Numbered from the stretch's first letter, positions 6,744 to 15,637 are shown. The stretch: DNA of 64,000 nucleotides from UBA2988 sp965237965 (GCA_965237965.1 CBDEGT010000003.1:186001-250000), one strand, 5' to 3'. The notes: generated from the letters alone by a model not told the origin. A program made the numbers and translations.

Positions 6744-7826
6744 ATGAAACGCACCTTCCCCACCCTCCGCGGCCGAGGGGCCGACGAGAATCCTCCGAAC
6801 CGGTTCGAGAGGCTCCACGTGGAGCCTCTGGCCGAGGACGACGAGGACCCGACCACCCGGCGCACTCAGTACTTCCGCGACACCTCCCGGTCGGTGCTCA
6901 CCAGAAACCATAGCCCGGACGTCGGGTTCGACTGGAGCCTGAACCCCTATCGAGGCTGTGAGCACGGGTGCCCCTATTGCTATGCCCGCCCCACCCACGA
7001 GTACCTGTGCCTCTCGGCCGGCCTCGACTTCGAGTCCAAGATCTTCGTGAAGCCAGAGGCGCCCCGGCTCCTCGAGCGAGCGCTCGCGAGCCCGCGCTGG
7101 AAGCCGCAGCACATAGCGCTGAGCGGGGTCACTGATCCGTATCAGCCGATCGAACGTCGGCTCGGGATCACACGCAGGTGCGTGGACGTCCTGGCCCGCG
7201 CGCGCCAGCCGGTCGCCGTCGTGACGAAGAGCCGGCTCGTCGAGCGGGACGCCGACCTCCTGGGGGAGCTCGCCAGTTTCGACGCGGCGCACGTGGCGAT
7301 CTCGATCACGACCCTCGATCGGTCGCTCCAGCGCGCCATGGAGCCCCGGGCCTCACCGCCCGAGCGTCGCCTCGAGGCCGTGCGCACGCTGGTTACGGCC
7401 GGCGTGCCCGTGACCGTGTTCGTAGCACCCGTGATCCCTGGCCTCACCGATCACGAGATGCCCGCCATCATCGAGGCCGCGGCGGAAGCCGGGGCTGCCG
7501 GAGTCGGGTACGTGCTCCTCCGACTCCCTGGAGCGGTGCGGCAGATCTTCCTCTCCTGGATGGACGACCACTGCCCGGACCGGGCCGAGAAGGTGAAATC
7601 CCGGCTCCGGAGCATGCGTGGCGGGAAGCTGAACGAATCGGCGTTCGGTAAGCGCATGAGGGGGGAGGGGCCGTTCGCGGATCAGATCCGGAGCCTCTTC
7701 CACGTATCGAGCAAGAAGGCGGGGCTTCCCAAGCGGATACCCGCCCTTTCGACCGAGCACTTCCGGCGTCCGGAGCTCCCCGGGCGAACGGTCGCTCCAG
7801 CCAAGCCGCAGTTGGAGCTTTTCTAG
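6744..7826 (+). CDS. PA0069/Rv2578c-family radical SAM protein
   Basis: The product of 360 residues from ATG 6744 (MKRTFPTLRGRGADENPPNR) carries the cluster motif CEHGCPYCYA (Cys72, Cys76, Cys79: C-x3-C-x2-C) that holds the SAM-binding 4Fe-4S cluster. Also present are ALSGVTDPYQPIERRLGITR and a TIM-barrel-like remainder ending KPQLELF. It belongs to the SplB-like radical SAM group typified by PA0069 and Rv2578c, whose substrate is unknown. The frame stays open upstream to 6633, but those residues do not fit the family, so 6744 is preferred. It stands alone next to mobile DNA. Confidence 0.88.
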   Translation: MKRTFPTLRGRGADENPPNRFERLHVEPLAEDDEDPTTRRTQYFRDTSRSVLTRNHSPDVGFDWSLNPYRGCEHGCPYCYARPTHEYLCLSAGLDFESKIFVKPEAPRLLERALASPRWKPQHIALSGVTDPYQPIERRLGITRRCVDVLARARQPVAVVTKSRLVERDADLLGELASFDAAHVAISITTLDRSLQRAMEPRASPPERRLEAVRTLVTAGVPVTVFVAPVIPGLTDHEMPAIIEAAAEAGAAGVGYVLLRLPGAVRQIFLSWMDDHCPDRAEKVKSRLRSMRGGKLNESAFGKRMRGEGPFADQIRSLFHVSSKKAGLPKRIPALSTEHFRRPELPGRTVAPAKPQLELF

Positions 7827-8581
7827 GGGCGCGCGCGGTTCCCCCTCAGTACGGTACGTCCACGGCTGCGCAGAGGAACCGCTGGAGCGGAGCCCCCGCG
7901 CGGCACAGGGCCGTGAGCTTGCTCATGAAGCTGCTCCCCGTCACCCTCTGCTGGGAAAGGCGCGCCATTGATCGCTCAAGACGACTGGGAGGCAGGCTCT
8001 CCCGCCTCCTCGACGAACTCACCTTCGCCCAGGGTGACGGCTCCGATCCTATGCGGTTGAGTAGCCGGTACCAGCGCGATTGTAGAGGACAACGGTCCTG
8101 AAGGGTCGACTCGTTGATCGTCGTGAATCGGAGCTGATCGATGCTCCAGATTCACTTCCGGGGAGGCCGACCGTCAACTGATCGGTGTGGCCGGCGGGTC
8201 TCGACACGTCGTCGGCCAGGTAGGCCGCCCAGTCGTCCATCAGGAGACTGACAGCCCAGGTGATCGCTCTTACTCATCCGCCAAGGGCTAATTCTGAACG
8301 TTCTACGGCAATCGGTGAGGGTGCTGTCTGCTCGTGCTCAGGTACGCCGGGCCACGGGTAGGGCGAGCTGGCCAGGAACGCAAAGCTACTCCGGGGGCGG
8401 TGCCAACTCGTTGGCCAGCGCCCGCAACGCGTCAGTCCGCGTGCGTCTCACCCACAGCGCATCGGCAACGGCTTCCTTCAAGCCATCGCCTTGGTTCCTT
8501 CGGATGCCTCAGCTCCACGGACCCACGATGGCCGCAGGCCTAACATAGGAAGTGGTACCGCCACTGGGGGCACGTCAATGC
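7827..8581. other. Gene-poor stretch with faint coding scraps
   Basis: No intact gene is visible. On the reverse strand near 8150-8250 the run SLLMDDWAAYLADDVSRPAG looks like a protein scrap (integrase-like tail by feel only). Near 8410-8500 the run LKEAVADALWVRRTRTDALR ends at a stop. Neither has a start or family match that I can defend. The stretch leads into IS remnants, so it is probably decayed mobile DNA. Confidence 0.35.
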
Positions 8582-9030
8582 TGACCTGACCCCCTGAAAC
8601 GAGACCAGGAGCAATGTTAGGATCGAGCAGGTCTGAAGCTTTTCAGCGAGGAGGTCAGGATGGGAAGGAAGCGACCCACTCGGGAGCAGATCATCACTGC
8701 ACTGCGGGAGGCAGAGGTCGGTCTGGCCCGCGGCAAATCCGTGAAGCTGATCAGCCGGGAGCTCGGCATCACCGAGCAGACGTACTAGCGGTGGAGGCGG
8801 GAGTACGGCGGGATGAAGGTGAGCCAGGCACGGCGCCTGAAGGAGCGCGAGCGCGAGAACGGGCGCCTGAAGCGAGCAGTGGCGGACTTGACACTGGACA
8901 AGCTGATCGTGGAGGAAGCGGCCGAGGGAAACTTCTGAGCCCCGAGCGCCGACGACGTTGTGTGGTGCGTGTACGTCAGCAGCTCGGGGCGTCGGAGAGG
9001 AGAGCGTGCCGGGTGCTCGGGCAGCCACGA
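8582..9030 (+). mobile_element. IS3-family remnant
   Basis: The left end near 8582 (TGACCTGACCCCCTGAAAC) resembles IS3-group termini. It is followed by orfA (8660-8938, with an internal stop) and the first 30 or so codons of orfB (LSPERRRRCVVRVRQQLGAS, RRACRVLGQPR), which stop abruptly at 9030. The right end and the DDE domain are missing. An IS30-family fragment in the opposite orientation starts at the next base. Confidence 0.7.
8660..8938 (+). pseudogene. IS3-family orfA with in-frame TAG
   Basis: The frame MGRKRPTREQIITALREAEV continues through a helix-turn-helix (LISRELGITEQTY) and a leucine-zipper-like helix to ...EEAAEGNF. This is OrfA of the IS3 family, the DNA-binding half of the transposase that is joined to OrfB by frameshifting. 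A TAG at 8786-8788 replaces an expected aromatic codon directly before RWRREYGGMK, so no full product can be made. RBS-like GGAGG lies about 8 bases before the ATG. Confidence 0.75.
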
Positions 9031-9213
9031 CCAGCGCGCCCCAACAGCGGGAGACACGCCGGCTGCCACCGCCGACTCCTCGCTCGACAGCCCTCGAGCA
9101 ACTTCTTCCCAAAACCTCTGCCGATGCTCCCGGCGCCCCAACGGGGGACGACCGGGTGAACCCATCGGCGGACGCAAAGCTCGATCCGACCGTCGGCGCT
9201 TGCTTGCCGCCAT
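9031..9213 (-). pseudogene. IS30-family transposase, N-terminal scrap
   Basis: From ATG 9213 leftward the frame reads MAASKRRRSDRALRPPMGSP, then GRREHRQRFWEEVARGLSSE and AVAAGVSPAVGARW. This is the N-terminal helix-turn-helix of IS30-family transposases. The family sequence stops at about 9031, where IS3 orfB sequence begins on the other strand. Nothing of the DDE core remains. A GGAGGAG ribosome-binding site precedes the ATG. Confidence 0.65.
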
Positions 9214-9467
9214 CGCAACTCCTCCTCTTTCCTGAGGTGTTGCGACGACCTCTTGAATTCACCCTATACAACACCATGGCAATGCAAACAAGTTAGCGCT
9301 TATGGGGGGAAGCCCCCGCCCCTTTCAGGGAAACGCCGCAAAGGTAACGGACCGCCGGGGCCACGCGCTATGCGCCCCAGCCCGGGGACCCCGGATGCGC
9401 GCAGCCGCGAACCTGGCGCAGGCTGCAGAGTGGAAGCGGGGGCTGTCCGGGGCCATGTTGTACGATC

Positions 9468-10127
9468 ATGCCCAAACGCATCCTCCAGCTGATCGCGGGC
9501 GTCTCACTCGGCGTCTTCGTTGCTCTCCTCGTAGTCCGTCCGGGCACGGAGGGTACCACCCGGCCGGGCGAGCAGTACCTGCTACCCCGTTCCCTTCCCG
9601 CTCCCGATGCCGAGTTGATCGCACACACCGGCGAGACGGTGCGGCTGGGGGAGCTGGGCGCGAGGCGCACGCTGGTGCTGTTCTTCGGGTACACCAGCTG
9701 CCCGGACATCTGCCCTGTCACCGTAGCCGCTCTCGCCCGGGCCCTGGAGCTCCTCGGGGCGGAGCGCGAACGCGTGCTCGGGGTGCTGATCACGGTGGAT
9801 CCGGCCCGCGACACGCCGGAGCGGCTGACGGCCTATCTGGCCAGCTTCCCCCCCGGCCTCATCGGACTGACCGGTTCGCCTGAAGCCATCGCCGACGCAC
9901 AGCAGGGATATATGGTACGAGCGGAGCGAATGGAACCCGTGGAGCCGCAGTCGGCGACCCTCCCGCCGGCCGAACACGGCGCCGATGGCGCCCCGTCGGC
10001 CGAGTACCTGGTGGAGCATACGGGCCGCGTGTTCGTCGTGCACGACGGAGCGGTGCGCATGACCTTCCCGCCCTTGACCGACGCAGCCGCGATGGCCGCC
10101 GGCCTGAGGCTGTTACTGGATCCGTGA
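9468..10127 (+). CDS. SCO1/SenC-family copper chaperone
   Basis: The 219-residue protein has an N-terminal signal anchor (LIAGVSLGVFVALLVV, residues 8-23) and a thioredoxin-like fold. The copper-binding motif CPDIC (Cys78, Cys82) follows FFGYTS, and the partner His185 lies in EYLVEHTGRVFVVHD. VDPARDTPERL is also typical. SCO proteins deliver copper to the CuA site of cytochrome oxidase, or act as thiol reductants, on the outer face of the inner membrane. A lipoprotein gene starts three bases after its stop, so the two were probably one transcript. Confidence 0.92.
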   Translation: MPKRILQLIAGVSLGVFVALLVVRPGTEGTTRPGEQYLLPRSLPAPDAELIAHTGETVRLGELGARRTLVLFFGYTSCPDICPVTVAALARALELLGAERERVLGVLITVDPARDTPERLTAYLASFPPGLIGLTGSPEAIADAQQGYMVRAERMEPVEPQSATLPPAEHGADGAPSAEYLVEHTGRVFVVHDGAVRMTFPPLTDAAAMAAGLRLLLDP

Positions 10128-10130
10128 CCT

Positions 10131-10352
10131 GTGCAGGCCAGACACCTGCCCGCGAACCTTCAGGCCTTTTTCGCGCGTGTAGGTCCCCTCCTGCTTCCGC
10201 TCCTCCTCGCGGCGTGCACGGAGCCGCCCCCCGGCGACCCCGGGCTGTCCCTCACCGTCGCGGTCTCACCGACACCGGCAACCGTGGGCGCGGGCCGCAT
10301 CGTGATCGCGCTCGCGGCGCGGGAGGGCTCACCGGTGGACGGCGCCATGTAG
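10131..10352 (+). pseudogene. Lipoprotein cut short (YtkA-like?)
   Basis: The frame starts at GTG 10131 and encodes a signal peptide with a lipobox (VGPLLLPLLLAAC). This is followed by the beginning of a beta-sandwich, LSLTVAVSPTPATVGAGRIV, and SPVDGAM, then a stop. The start resembles YtkA-like or copper-resistance periplasmic domains (recall), which usually run to 120-150 residues; here the text ends after 73. The following bases show no continuation in another frame that I can follow, so a deletion is likelier than a single frameshift. Pairing with SCO suggests a former copper-delivery role. Confidence 0.45.
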
Positions 10353-10529
10353 TGGTGAGCGGGCGCCCCCCGATCCGTGACGCTCAAGGTCTCGGTGCTC
10401 CATGCCCCAACGAAGCCTGGATCAAAGGTGTCCCCAGCTCATGGGAAACCGATCGGACCCCCCGTTCGTAGTTCGGATAGCTACCCTCGATTGACGGGTA
10501 TAGAACTCAGTCCCACCCGAGCGGAAAAG

Positions 10530-11855
10530 ATGACCAACCGCTCCACCATACGCGGAGGCCTGCTGGGCCTCTGCCTCGCTTGCGCTGCGCCCTGGACCCC
10601 CCTCGGGGCCCAGCAGCCCACTGCCTCCACGCCCCCGAAGGGACGGCCCGACGTCTTCTGGGACTGTCAGGGGCGAAACTGCAACGACCAGTACTACCGC
10701 ACCGAGATCGACTGGGTGAACTGGATCCGGGTGCCCGAGGAGTCAGAGGTCCACGTGATCATGACCAGTCAGAGCACGGGTGCCGGCGGCCGGGAATACG
10801 TGATCGATTTCATCGGGCGGGGCACCACCGAGGGTCTTACCGACCAGCTGCGCATCCAGACCCTACCGACCGACACCCAGAGGGAAGAGCTGGATGCGGT
10901 GACCCATGCGCTCAGTGTGGGATTGGCACGCTTCGCGCTGGCGGCCGGGTACAGGGGGCTCACCAGGATCGAAGGCCTCGCCGCAGATGCCGATGCGCCC
11001 GAAGGCCTCGTGACCAACCAGCAGGTCGACGACCCCTGGGACCTCTGGTCGTTCCGGATCAACGCGAACAGCAACATCCAGGGGGAAGAGACCGAGCGGG
11101 AGATCGAATTCAACGGCAACCTCAGGGTGAATCGCGTCACGCCTACGTGGAAGCTCAACTTGTTCGGCGGCATCAACTACGAGGACATCGAGATCGAGCT
11201 GAGCGACGGTTCATTGTTCGAGGAAGCCACCGTCGAGTGGAACTTCAACCCGCTCGTCGTCTACTCGGTCGCCGAGCACTGGTCGATCGGACTGCAAGGC
11301 CGCGCAGGAAGGAGGCGAAACCAGAACCAGCGGCTCTTGGTGGAAATGACACCCGCGCTCGAGTACAGCTTCTTCCCGTACGACGAGGCGACCCGCCGCT
11401 CGCTCACGGCGTTCTACACGATCGGACCCTCGCACTTCGACTACTACGAGGAGACGATCGAGGGCGAGATCGCCGAAACCCGCTTTGAGCAGGTGTTCAG
11501 CGTGAACTTCTCGCAACGCCAACCCTGGGGCGATGCTTCGATCCGGGCCCAGTACCAGCACTTCATGCACGACTTCGGCAAGTACCGCGCGTCACTCTTC
11601 GGTTTCGTGAGCTTTCGCATCACGCGCGGGTTCAGCGTGAATGCCCGCGCCAACATGGCCTGGGTGGAGAACCAGCTCTACCTCTCGGCCGGGGGCGTCA
11701 CCGACGAGGAGGCGTTGCTCGACCTGCGCCGGAAAGCCACCAGCTTCGAGTACGGCGGCCAGATCGGCTTCTCGTTCCAGGTCGGTTCGATCTACAACAA
11801 CGTGGTCAACAACCGCTTCCCCGGCGGCAGAGGTGGTGGCGGCAGGTTCTTCTGA
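10530..11855 (+). CDS. Outer-membrane beta-barrel protein
   Basis: The 441-residue product has a signal peptide (LLGLCLACAAPWTPLGAQ, cleavage near residue 27). A small N-terminal domain with two cysteines follows (FWDCQGRNCNDQYYRTEIDW), then repeated amphipathic strands with aromatic girdles (WSFRINANSNIQ, WKLNLFGGINYEDIEIEL, SFEYGGQIGFSFQV), ending in F as outer-membrane proteins do. The ATG at 10530 is chosen because it directly precedes the signal peptide. The frame is open upstream but without protein character. The family has no assigned function that I know. Confidence 0.75.
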   Translation: MTNRSTIRGGLLGLCLACAAPWTPLGAQQPTASTPPKGRPDVFWDCQGRNCNDQYYRTEIDWVNWIRVPEESEVHVIMTSQSTGAGGREYVIDFIGRGTTEGLTDQLRIQTLPTDTQREELDAVTHALSVGLARFALAAGYRGLTRIEGLAADADAPEGLVTNQQVDDPWDLWSFRINANSNIQGEETEREIEFNGNLRVNRVTPTWKLNLFGGINYEDIEIELSDGSLFEEATVEWNFNPLVVYSVAEHWSIGLQGRAGRRRNQNQRLLVEMTPALEYSFFPYDEATRRSLTAFYTIGPSHFDYYEETIEGEIAETRFEQVFSVNFSQRQPWGDASIRAQYQHFMHDFGKYRASLFGFVSFRITRGFSVNARANMAWVENQLYLSAGGVTDEEALLDLRRKATSFEYGGQIGFSFQVGSIYNNVVNNRFPGGRGGGGRFF

Positions 11856-11917
11856 GCCACGCGAGGCACAGGGCCCGCGGGCTGCCTATTCCTGCCATCA
11901 CGGATTACCCGGGCCTC

Positions 11918-12403
11918 TCAGCCGCCCCGCGCGCCCGCGAGCAACCGCCGGTGGTAGTTCACCTGACCCCGGTGATAGGTGAAGTGTCCGTACATGTAGG
12001 TCAGGACCGTGCGCGTCGTAGGCTCGTCCCCGAGGGGGGGTGGCCCCTTCCCCGGAAACGGCCGCTCCAGGACCGCACCGTCGAGTGCTCCCATCGTGCG
12101 CTCCACCACCGCGCGCGTCTCGTCGATCCGCTGGAGGAGAGCGGCCCGCGGCAAGTCACGATCGGCAAACTCGGCTTCCCGGTCGCGAACGTATCCGGTG
12201 CCGCCCAGGCTCGCGCCCACGAAGTGCTGCAGGTTGCCGGTCAGGTGCAGCGTGAGTGTGCCGGCCGAGTTGCCGATTTCGGGCCCGACACGCCAAACGC
12301 TCGCGTCGTCTGGATAGCCCTCCAACTCGGTACGCAACGCGGCGAGCTCACGGTCGAACAGGGCGGCGAACACCTCGTCGGACATCAGCGCCTCCGGAAT
12401 CAT
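11918..12403 (-). CDS. DinB-family protein
   Basis: The 161-residue protein from ATG 12403 shows the DinB/YfiT four-helix layout: LTLHLTGNLQHFVGASLGGT near residues 48-68 (first histidine) and VLTYMYGHFTYHRGQVNYHR near the C-terminus (H-x3-H type metal site). These histidines would bind a divalent metal. The superfamily includes bacillithiol transferases and enzymes of unknown role in the cytoplasm. It is divergent from murB with about 190 bases between starts. Confidence 0.82.
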   Translation of the reverse strand: MIPEALMSDEVFAALFDRELAALRTELEGYPDDASVWRVGPEIGNSAGTLTLHLTGNLQHFVGASLGGTGYVRDREAEFADRDLPRAALLQRIDETRAVVERTMGALDGAVLERPFPGKGPPPLGDEPTTRTVLTYMYGHFTYHRGQVNYHRRLLAGARGG

Positions 12404-12590
12404 GCGGACATCACCCAAAGTATGCCGGGCGTGGTGACCCCCGCTATCTTGATCAACATGAGTTTACGCTTCGAGGGTCATAGGTGGCGCTCCCCTTCTT
12501 CAGCGACCTGCTAGCATCCTGGCCACCCGCACTACGCCACCGTCTGATCTCCTCGCGCGCCGCCTCGGCGTCGAGCGACTGGAGCGAAAC

Positions 12591-13475
12591 GTGCCCTTGG
12601 CGCCGCTGACCACCTTCCGCATCGGTGGTCGCGCAGATCTGCTCTACCGGGCGCGGACGCCGGACGAGCTCGCGGCGGCGGTCACTGCCGTACGCGAGTT
12701 CGGCATTCCATGGGTGCTGCTCGGGAAGGGAGCCAACATCCTTGTCGGGGACCAGGGCGTGCGCGGGCTGGTGATCAAGAGCGAGGTCGGCGGCATCGAG
12801 TTCCTCGACGACGCGCGCGTTCGGGCCGGCGCCGGGGTGGAGACCTGGGTGGAGCTGATCGACGCTACGGTCTCGCGCGGCCTGGGTGGTCTGCACCACT
12901 ACGTCGGCATCCCGTCTACCGTGGGCGGCGCAATCTGGCAGAATCTGCACTTCCTTTCCCCCGCCCCGGACCGCGAGCGGACTTGCTTCATCGCCGAGGT
13001 GGTGGAGGGCGCAGACCTGCTGACGGCGGAGGGGGAGCGACACCGGGTCGGGGTCGACTACCTCGGCTTCGACTACGACTACTCGGTGCTGCACGATCGC
13101 GCGGACATCGTGCTCACGGTGGACTTCCGTCTCGAGCCGACGCCGGAGGCCGAGCTCCGACGCGTGATTCGCGAGAACCTCGAGTGGCGCGACGACCGCC
13201 ACCCTGACCTCGGCCTGCACCCTTCGGTGGGATCGATTTTCCGCAAGATCAACGGGATCGGGGCCGGCCGGCTGATCGACGAATGCGGGCTCAAGGGCTA
13301 CGTCCACGCGAGCGGCCGGGCGATGATCTTCGGGCGCCACGCCAACATCATCGTGAACCTGGGAGGGGCGCGAGCTAGCGATGTGCGGGAACTGATCGAT
13401 CTCGCGCAGACGACTGTACTGCGCGAACTGGGCTACGAGCTTGTGACCGAGATCGGATTCGTGGGGGAGTTCTAG
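12591..13475 (+). CDS. murB: UDP-N-acetylenolpyruvoylglucosamine reductase MurB
   Basis: MurB reduces the enolpyruvyl group of UDP-GlcNAc to give UDP-MurNAc in peptidoglycan synthesis, using FAD and NADPH. Present are the FAD-binding opening APLTTFRIGGRADLLY, LLGKGANILVGDQGVRGLVI, GIPSTVGGAIWQN, the catalytic serine region HPSVGSIFRKINGIGAGRLI and the closing VTEIGFVGEF with the catalytic glutamate. The usual GNAGAYG segment is replaced by WQNLHFLSPAPDRE. The GTG at 12591 gives 294 residues. The frame remains open upstream with good sequence (LARRLGVERLERN), so a rarer start codon further up is possible. Its TAG stop lies in the target duplication of the IS5-family element. Confidence 0.9.
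   Translation: MPLAPLTTFRIGGRADLLYRARTPDELAAAVTAVREFGIPWVLLGKGANILVGDQGVRGLVIKSEVGGIEFLDDARVRAGAGVETWVELIDATVSRGLGGLHHYVGIPSTVGGAIWQNLHFLSPAPDRERTCFIAEVVEGADLLTAEGERHRVGVDYLGFDYDYSVLHDRADIVLTVDFRLEPTPEAELRRVIRENLEWRDDRHPDLGLHPSVGSIFRKINGIGAGRLIDECGLKGYVHASGRAMIFGRHANIIVNLGGARASDVRELIDLAQTTVLRELGYELVTEIGFVGEF
13472..13475. repeat. CTAG target duplication, left copy
   Basis: CTAG directly precedes the IS5-family left end and contains the TAG stop of murB at 13473-13475. The second copy is at 14679-14682. IS5-group elements duplicate a 4-bp YTAR target. Confidence 0.85.
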
Positions 13476-14678
13476 GGAAGCTCTGAGCAAGGCCCTTCTG
13501 GGGGCGGTGCGAGACGGAGGGAGCCGGTTTCAGCGGTCTTGGGGGCGATGACGGGCTGAAAACGCGCCCAACCGGCATGTTCTGGCCGATGATCCCCTCG
13601 TTGCGCCCCGCGTGGGCGGATGTTTCCCGCGCCGGCCGCTCACGCCGTCGAATAGCGGCCCGCCACAAGCAGGTTCGCGAAGCCCAGGAGCAGCGCGATC
13701 CGTTCCATGTTCTTGGCCAGCCCGCGGTAGCGAACCTTCCGGTAACCGAAGCGGCGCTTCACATACAGGAACGGGTGCTCCACCTTTGCCCGCACCGAGG
13801 CCTTGTCCCGCTCGCGCAGCCACCGCGCCCCGCCCTGCTCCAGGAGCCGCCGCCGCCCCGGTCTCATCGCCACATGCCACTGCACCGGACGGCCTCCCGT
13901 GTCCACCCACTTCTCGATCCCCCGGTAGCCCGCGTCCGCCCACACCTCCTCCTCGCCGCCGTGAAGCAACGCCCCCGCCTCCCGAAGATCGTGCGTGTTC
14001 GCCGGCGTCGCCCGCACGCCATGCACCAGTCCCGTCTCCGCGTCCACCCCGATGTGCGCCTTCATCCCGAAGTGCCACTCGTTGCCCTTCCTCGTCTGAT
14101 GCATCTCCGGATCCCGCGCCCCCTCCCGGTTCTTCGTCGATGACGGCGCCGCGATGATGCTCGCGTCCACGATCGTCCCCGCCCGCACCCGGTAGCCCCG
14201 CTCCGCCAGGTGCGCGTTGATCTCCTCGAACAAACCACGCCCCAGCCTGTGCCGCTCCAGCAGGTGCCGAAAGTTCAGAATCGTCGTCTCGTCCGGCAGC
14301 GGACCCGTCAAACGCAGCCCCGCGAACCGCCGCACCGACTCGATCTCGTACAGCATGTCCTCCATCCCCGGGTCGCTCAGGTTGTAGAACAGCTGCACGC
14401 AGTGAATCCTCAGCATCGCCGCCAACGGGTACGGCTGCCGCCCCCGCCCCGCCTTCGGATACAACGGCCGAATCCGCGCCTCCAGACGCTCCCACGGAAT
14501 CAGCGCCTCCATCCGCTCCAGAAACAACTCCCGCCGCGTCCGCCGCTTCTTCCCCTCGTACTCCACATCCGCGAACGTCACCTGCTCCATCGTCCGCCTC
14601 CCCGATCGTCCCGCTCAGCCCTTGAACTCCCGCCCCGTAAATCTAATGTCCCAGGGACCGACTTATTCAGAGTATTCC
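13476..14678 (-). mobile_element. IS5-family insertion sequence, intact
   Basis: The element is 1203 bp. Its left end is GGAAGCTCTGAGCAAG and its right end, read inward, GGAATACTCTGAATAAG, an imperfect terminal inverted repeat with one gap. CTAG flanks both sides. The transposase gene is uninterrupted. Clean ends, duplication and open frame indicate a recent insertion. Confidence 0.9.
13640..14590 (-). CDS. IS5-family transposase
   Basis: This is a full-length 316-residue DDE transposase. It opens MEQVTFADVEYEGKKRRTRR. It carries the family N-terminal region (YPLAAMLRIHCVQLFYNLSD, LPDETTILNFRHLLERH), the first catalytic Asp in TIVDASIIAAPSSTKN, the second in VWADAGYRG, and the Glu in the R-x-KVEHPF.Y.K...Y of SVRAKVEHPFLYVKRRFGYR. 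It ends LLVAGRYSTA. The 164 bases between its stop and the left end carry no other gene. A longer overlapping frame on the same strand is a shadow. Confidence 0.93.
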   Translation of the reverse strand: MEQVTFADVEYEGKKRRTRRELFLERMEALIPWERLEARIRPLYPKAGRGRQPYPLAAMLRIHCVQLFYNLSDPGMEDMLYEIESVRRFAGLRLTGPLPDETTILNFRHLLERHRLGRGLFEEINAHLAERGYRVRAGTIVDASIIAAPSSTKNREGARDPEMHQTRKGNEWHFGMKAHIGVDAETGLVHGVRATPANTHDLREAGALLHGGEEEVWADAGYRGIEKWVDTGGRPVQWHVAMRPGRRRLLEQGGARWLRERDKASVRAKVEHPFLYVKRRFGYRKVRYRGLAKNMERIALLLGFANLLVAGRYSTA

Positions 14679-14682
14679 TAGG
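14679..14682. repeat. CTAG target duplication, right copy
   Basis: On the reverse strand this CTAG supplies the TAG stop of the leftward gene that follows (stop at 14679-14681). See the left copy at 13472-13475. Confidence 0.85.
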
Positions 14683-15034
14683 AGAGCCGAAGGACGGCTG
14701 AGAACCACCACGCGAGCACACACGCGTGCAGGAGGACGAACGCGCGCAGCGTCCAGCGTGCCCCAGGGGGTAGCGGCATCCGAAGATTGCGCCAGCTGGT
14801 CCACAGGGGGACGACGCTGAGCCATGCCACCCAGGGCCCGGCGTACGCAGCCATCGCAGGCACGGGGTCGAGCAACGGCGAGGGCCGGTCGAGCGCGCCG
14901 ACTCCGCGCAGTAGCCCTCGCACCAGCGTGGGGACGAGCACGATCAGCGCCGGCCCGGCCAGCACCGCATTGAGGAAGAAGAACCCCCCAGCCGTCGTCT
15001 CCACGAACGGCTCTTCCTTGCGCTGGACGTTCAT
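14679..15034 (-). CDS. Small four-helix membrane protein, unknown function
   Basis: The frame from ATG 15034 gives 118 residues: MNVQRKEEPFVETTAGGFFF, then hydrophobic segments LNAVLAGPALIVLVPTLV, MAAYAGPWVAWLSVVPLW and AFVLLHACVLAWWFSAVL. I do not recognise the family. Its ATG overlaps the TGA of rfbC (ATGA), so translation is probably coupled. Its TAG stop comes from the IS5 target duplication; before the insertion this stop and that of murB shared the same CTAG. Confidence 0.6.
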
Positions 15035-15585
15035 GCAACGAACGGGTTCTCCGCCTCGGCGAGCGACGGCAGGGCGAGATCCTTGGGGGAGAGCCGAGGC
15101 TCGGACATCGGCCACACGATTCCGATGTCCGGGTCGTCCCACCGGATCCCCCGGTCCAAGCGTCCATCGTACTCCGCGGTGACCTTATACGTCAGGTCGG
15201 CGGAATCGCTCAGGACCTGGTAGCCGTGCGCGAACCCGGGCGGGACCCAGAGCAGTCTGTCGTCGTCGCCAGACAGGCGCATCCCGGCCCACCGGCCGTA
15301 CCCCGGGGAGCCACCCCGAAGATCGACCGCTACGTCGAACACTTCGCCCTCGACGACACGGATCAGCTTTCCTTGAGCGCTTGGAGGAATCTGGAAGTGC
15401 ATTCCTCTGAGTACGCCGCGGGTGGAACGCGCGTGGTTGTCCTGGACGAAGCGCGCGGTGATCCCACCGTCCCGAAACGCAGATTCCCGAAACGTCTCCG
15501 CGAAGAACCCACGCGAGTCCGCGTGACGGGTCCCCTCGACCAGGACCAGCCCGGGGAGCTCGAGCTCCGTGAAGCGGAACGACAT
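15031..15585 (-). CDS. rfbC: dTDP-4-dehydrorhamnose 3,5-epimerase
   Basis: The 184-residue protein matches RfbC in length and motifs: DSRGFFAETFRESAF near residues 24-38, VQDNHARSTRGVLRGMHFQI with the catalytic His near 65, GKLIRVVEGEVFDVAVDLR, and WVPPGFAHGYQVLSDSADLT. It epimerises dTDP-4-keto-6-deoxyglucose at C3 and C5 for dTDP-L-rhamnose in the cytoplasm. The start is taken at MSFRFTELELPGLVLVEG. No rfbA, rfbB or rfbD lies nearby, so the rest of the pathway must be elsewhere. It overlaps the small membrane gene downstream by four bases. Confidence 0.93.
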   Translation of the reverse strand: MSFRFTELELPGLVLVEGTRHADSRGFFAETFRESAFRDGGITARFVQDNHARSTRGVLRGMHFQIPPSAQGKLIRVVEGEVFDVAVDLRGGSPGYGRWAGMRLSGDDDRLLWVPPGFAHGYQVLSDSADLTYKVTAEYDGRLDRGIRWDDPDIGIVWPMSEPRLSPKDLALPSLAEAENPFVA

Positions 15586-15637
15586 GCGATCCCTCGGTTC
15601 GGTGGCACAGATCCGAGCGGGACGCCGGAAGGTGACC

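Noticed and set aside
13530..14495. 321-codon frame on the same strand as the IS5 transposase
   Set aside because: It is glycine/arginine-rich noise in the wrong frame; the transposase frame has the DDE motifs.
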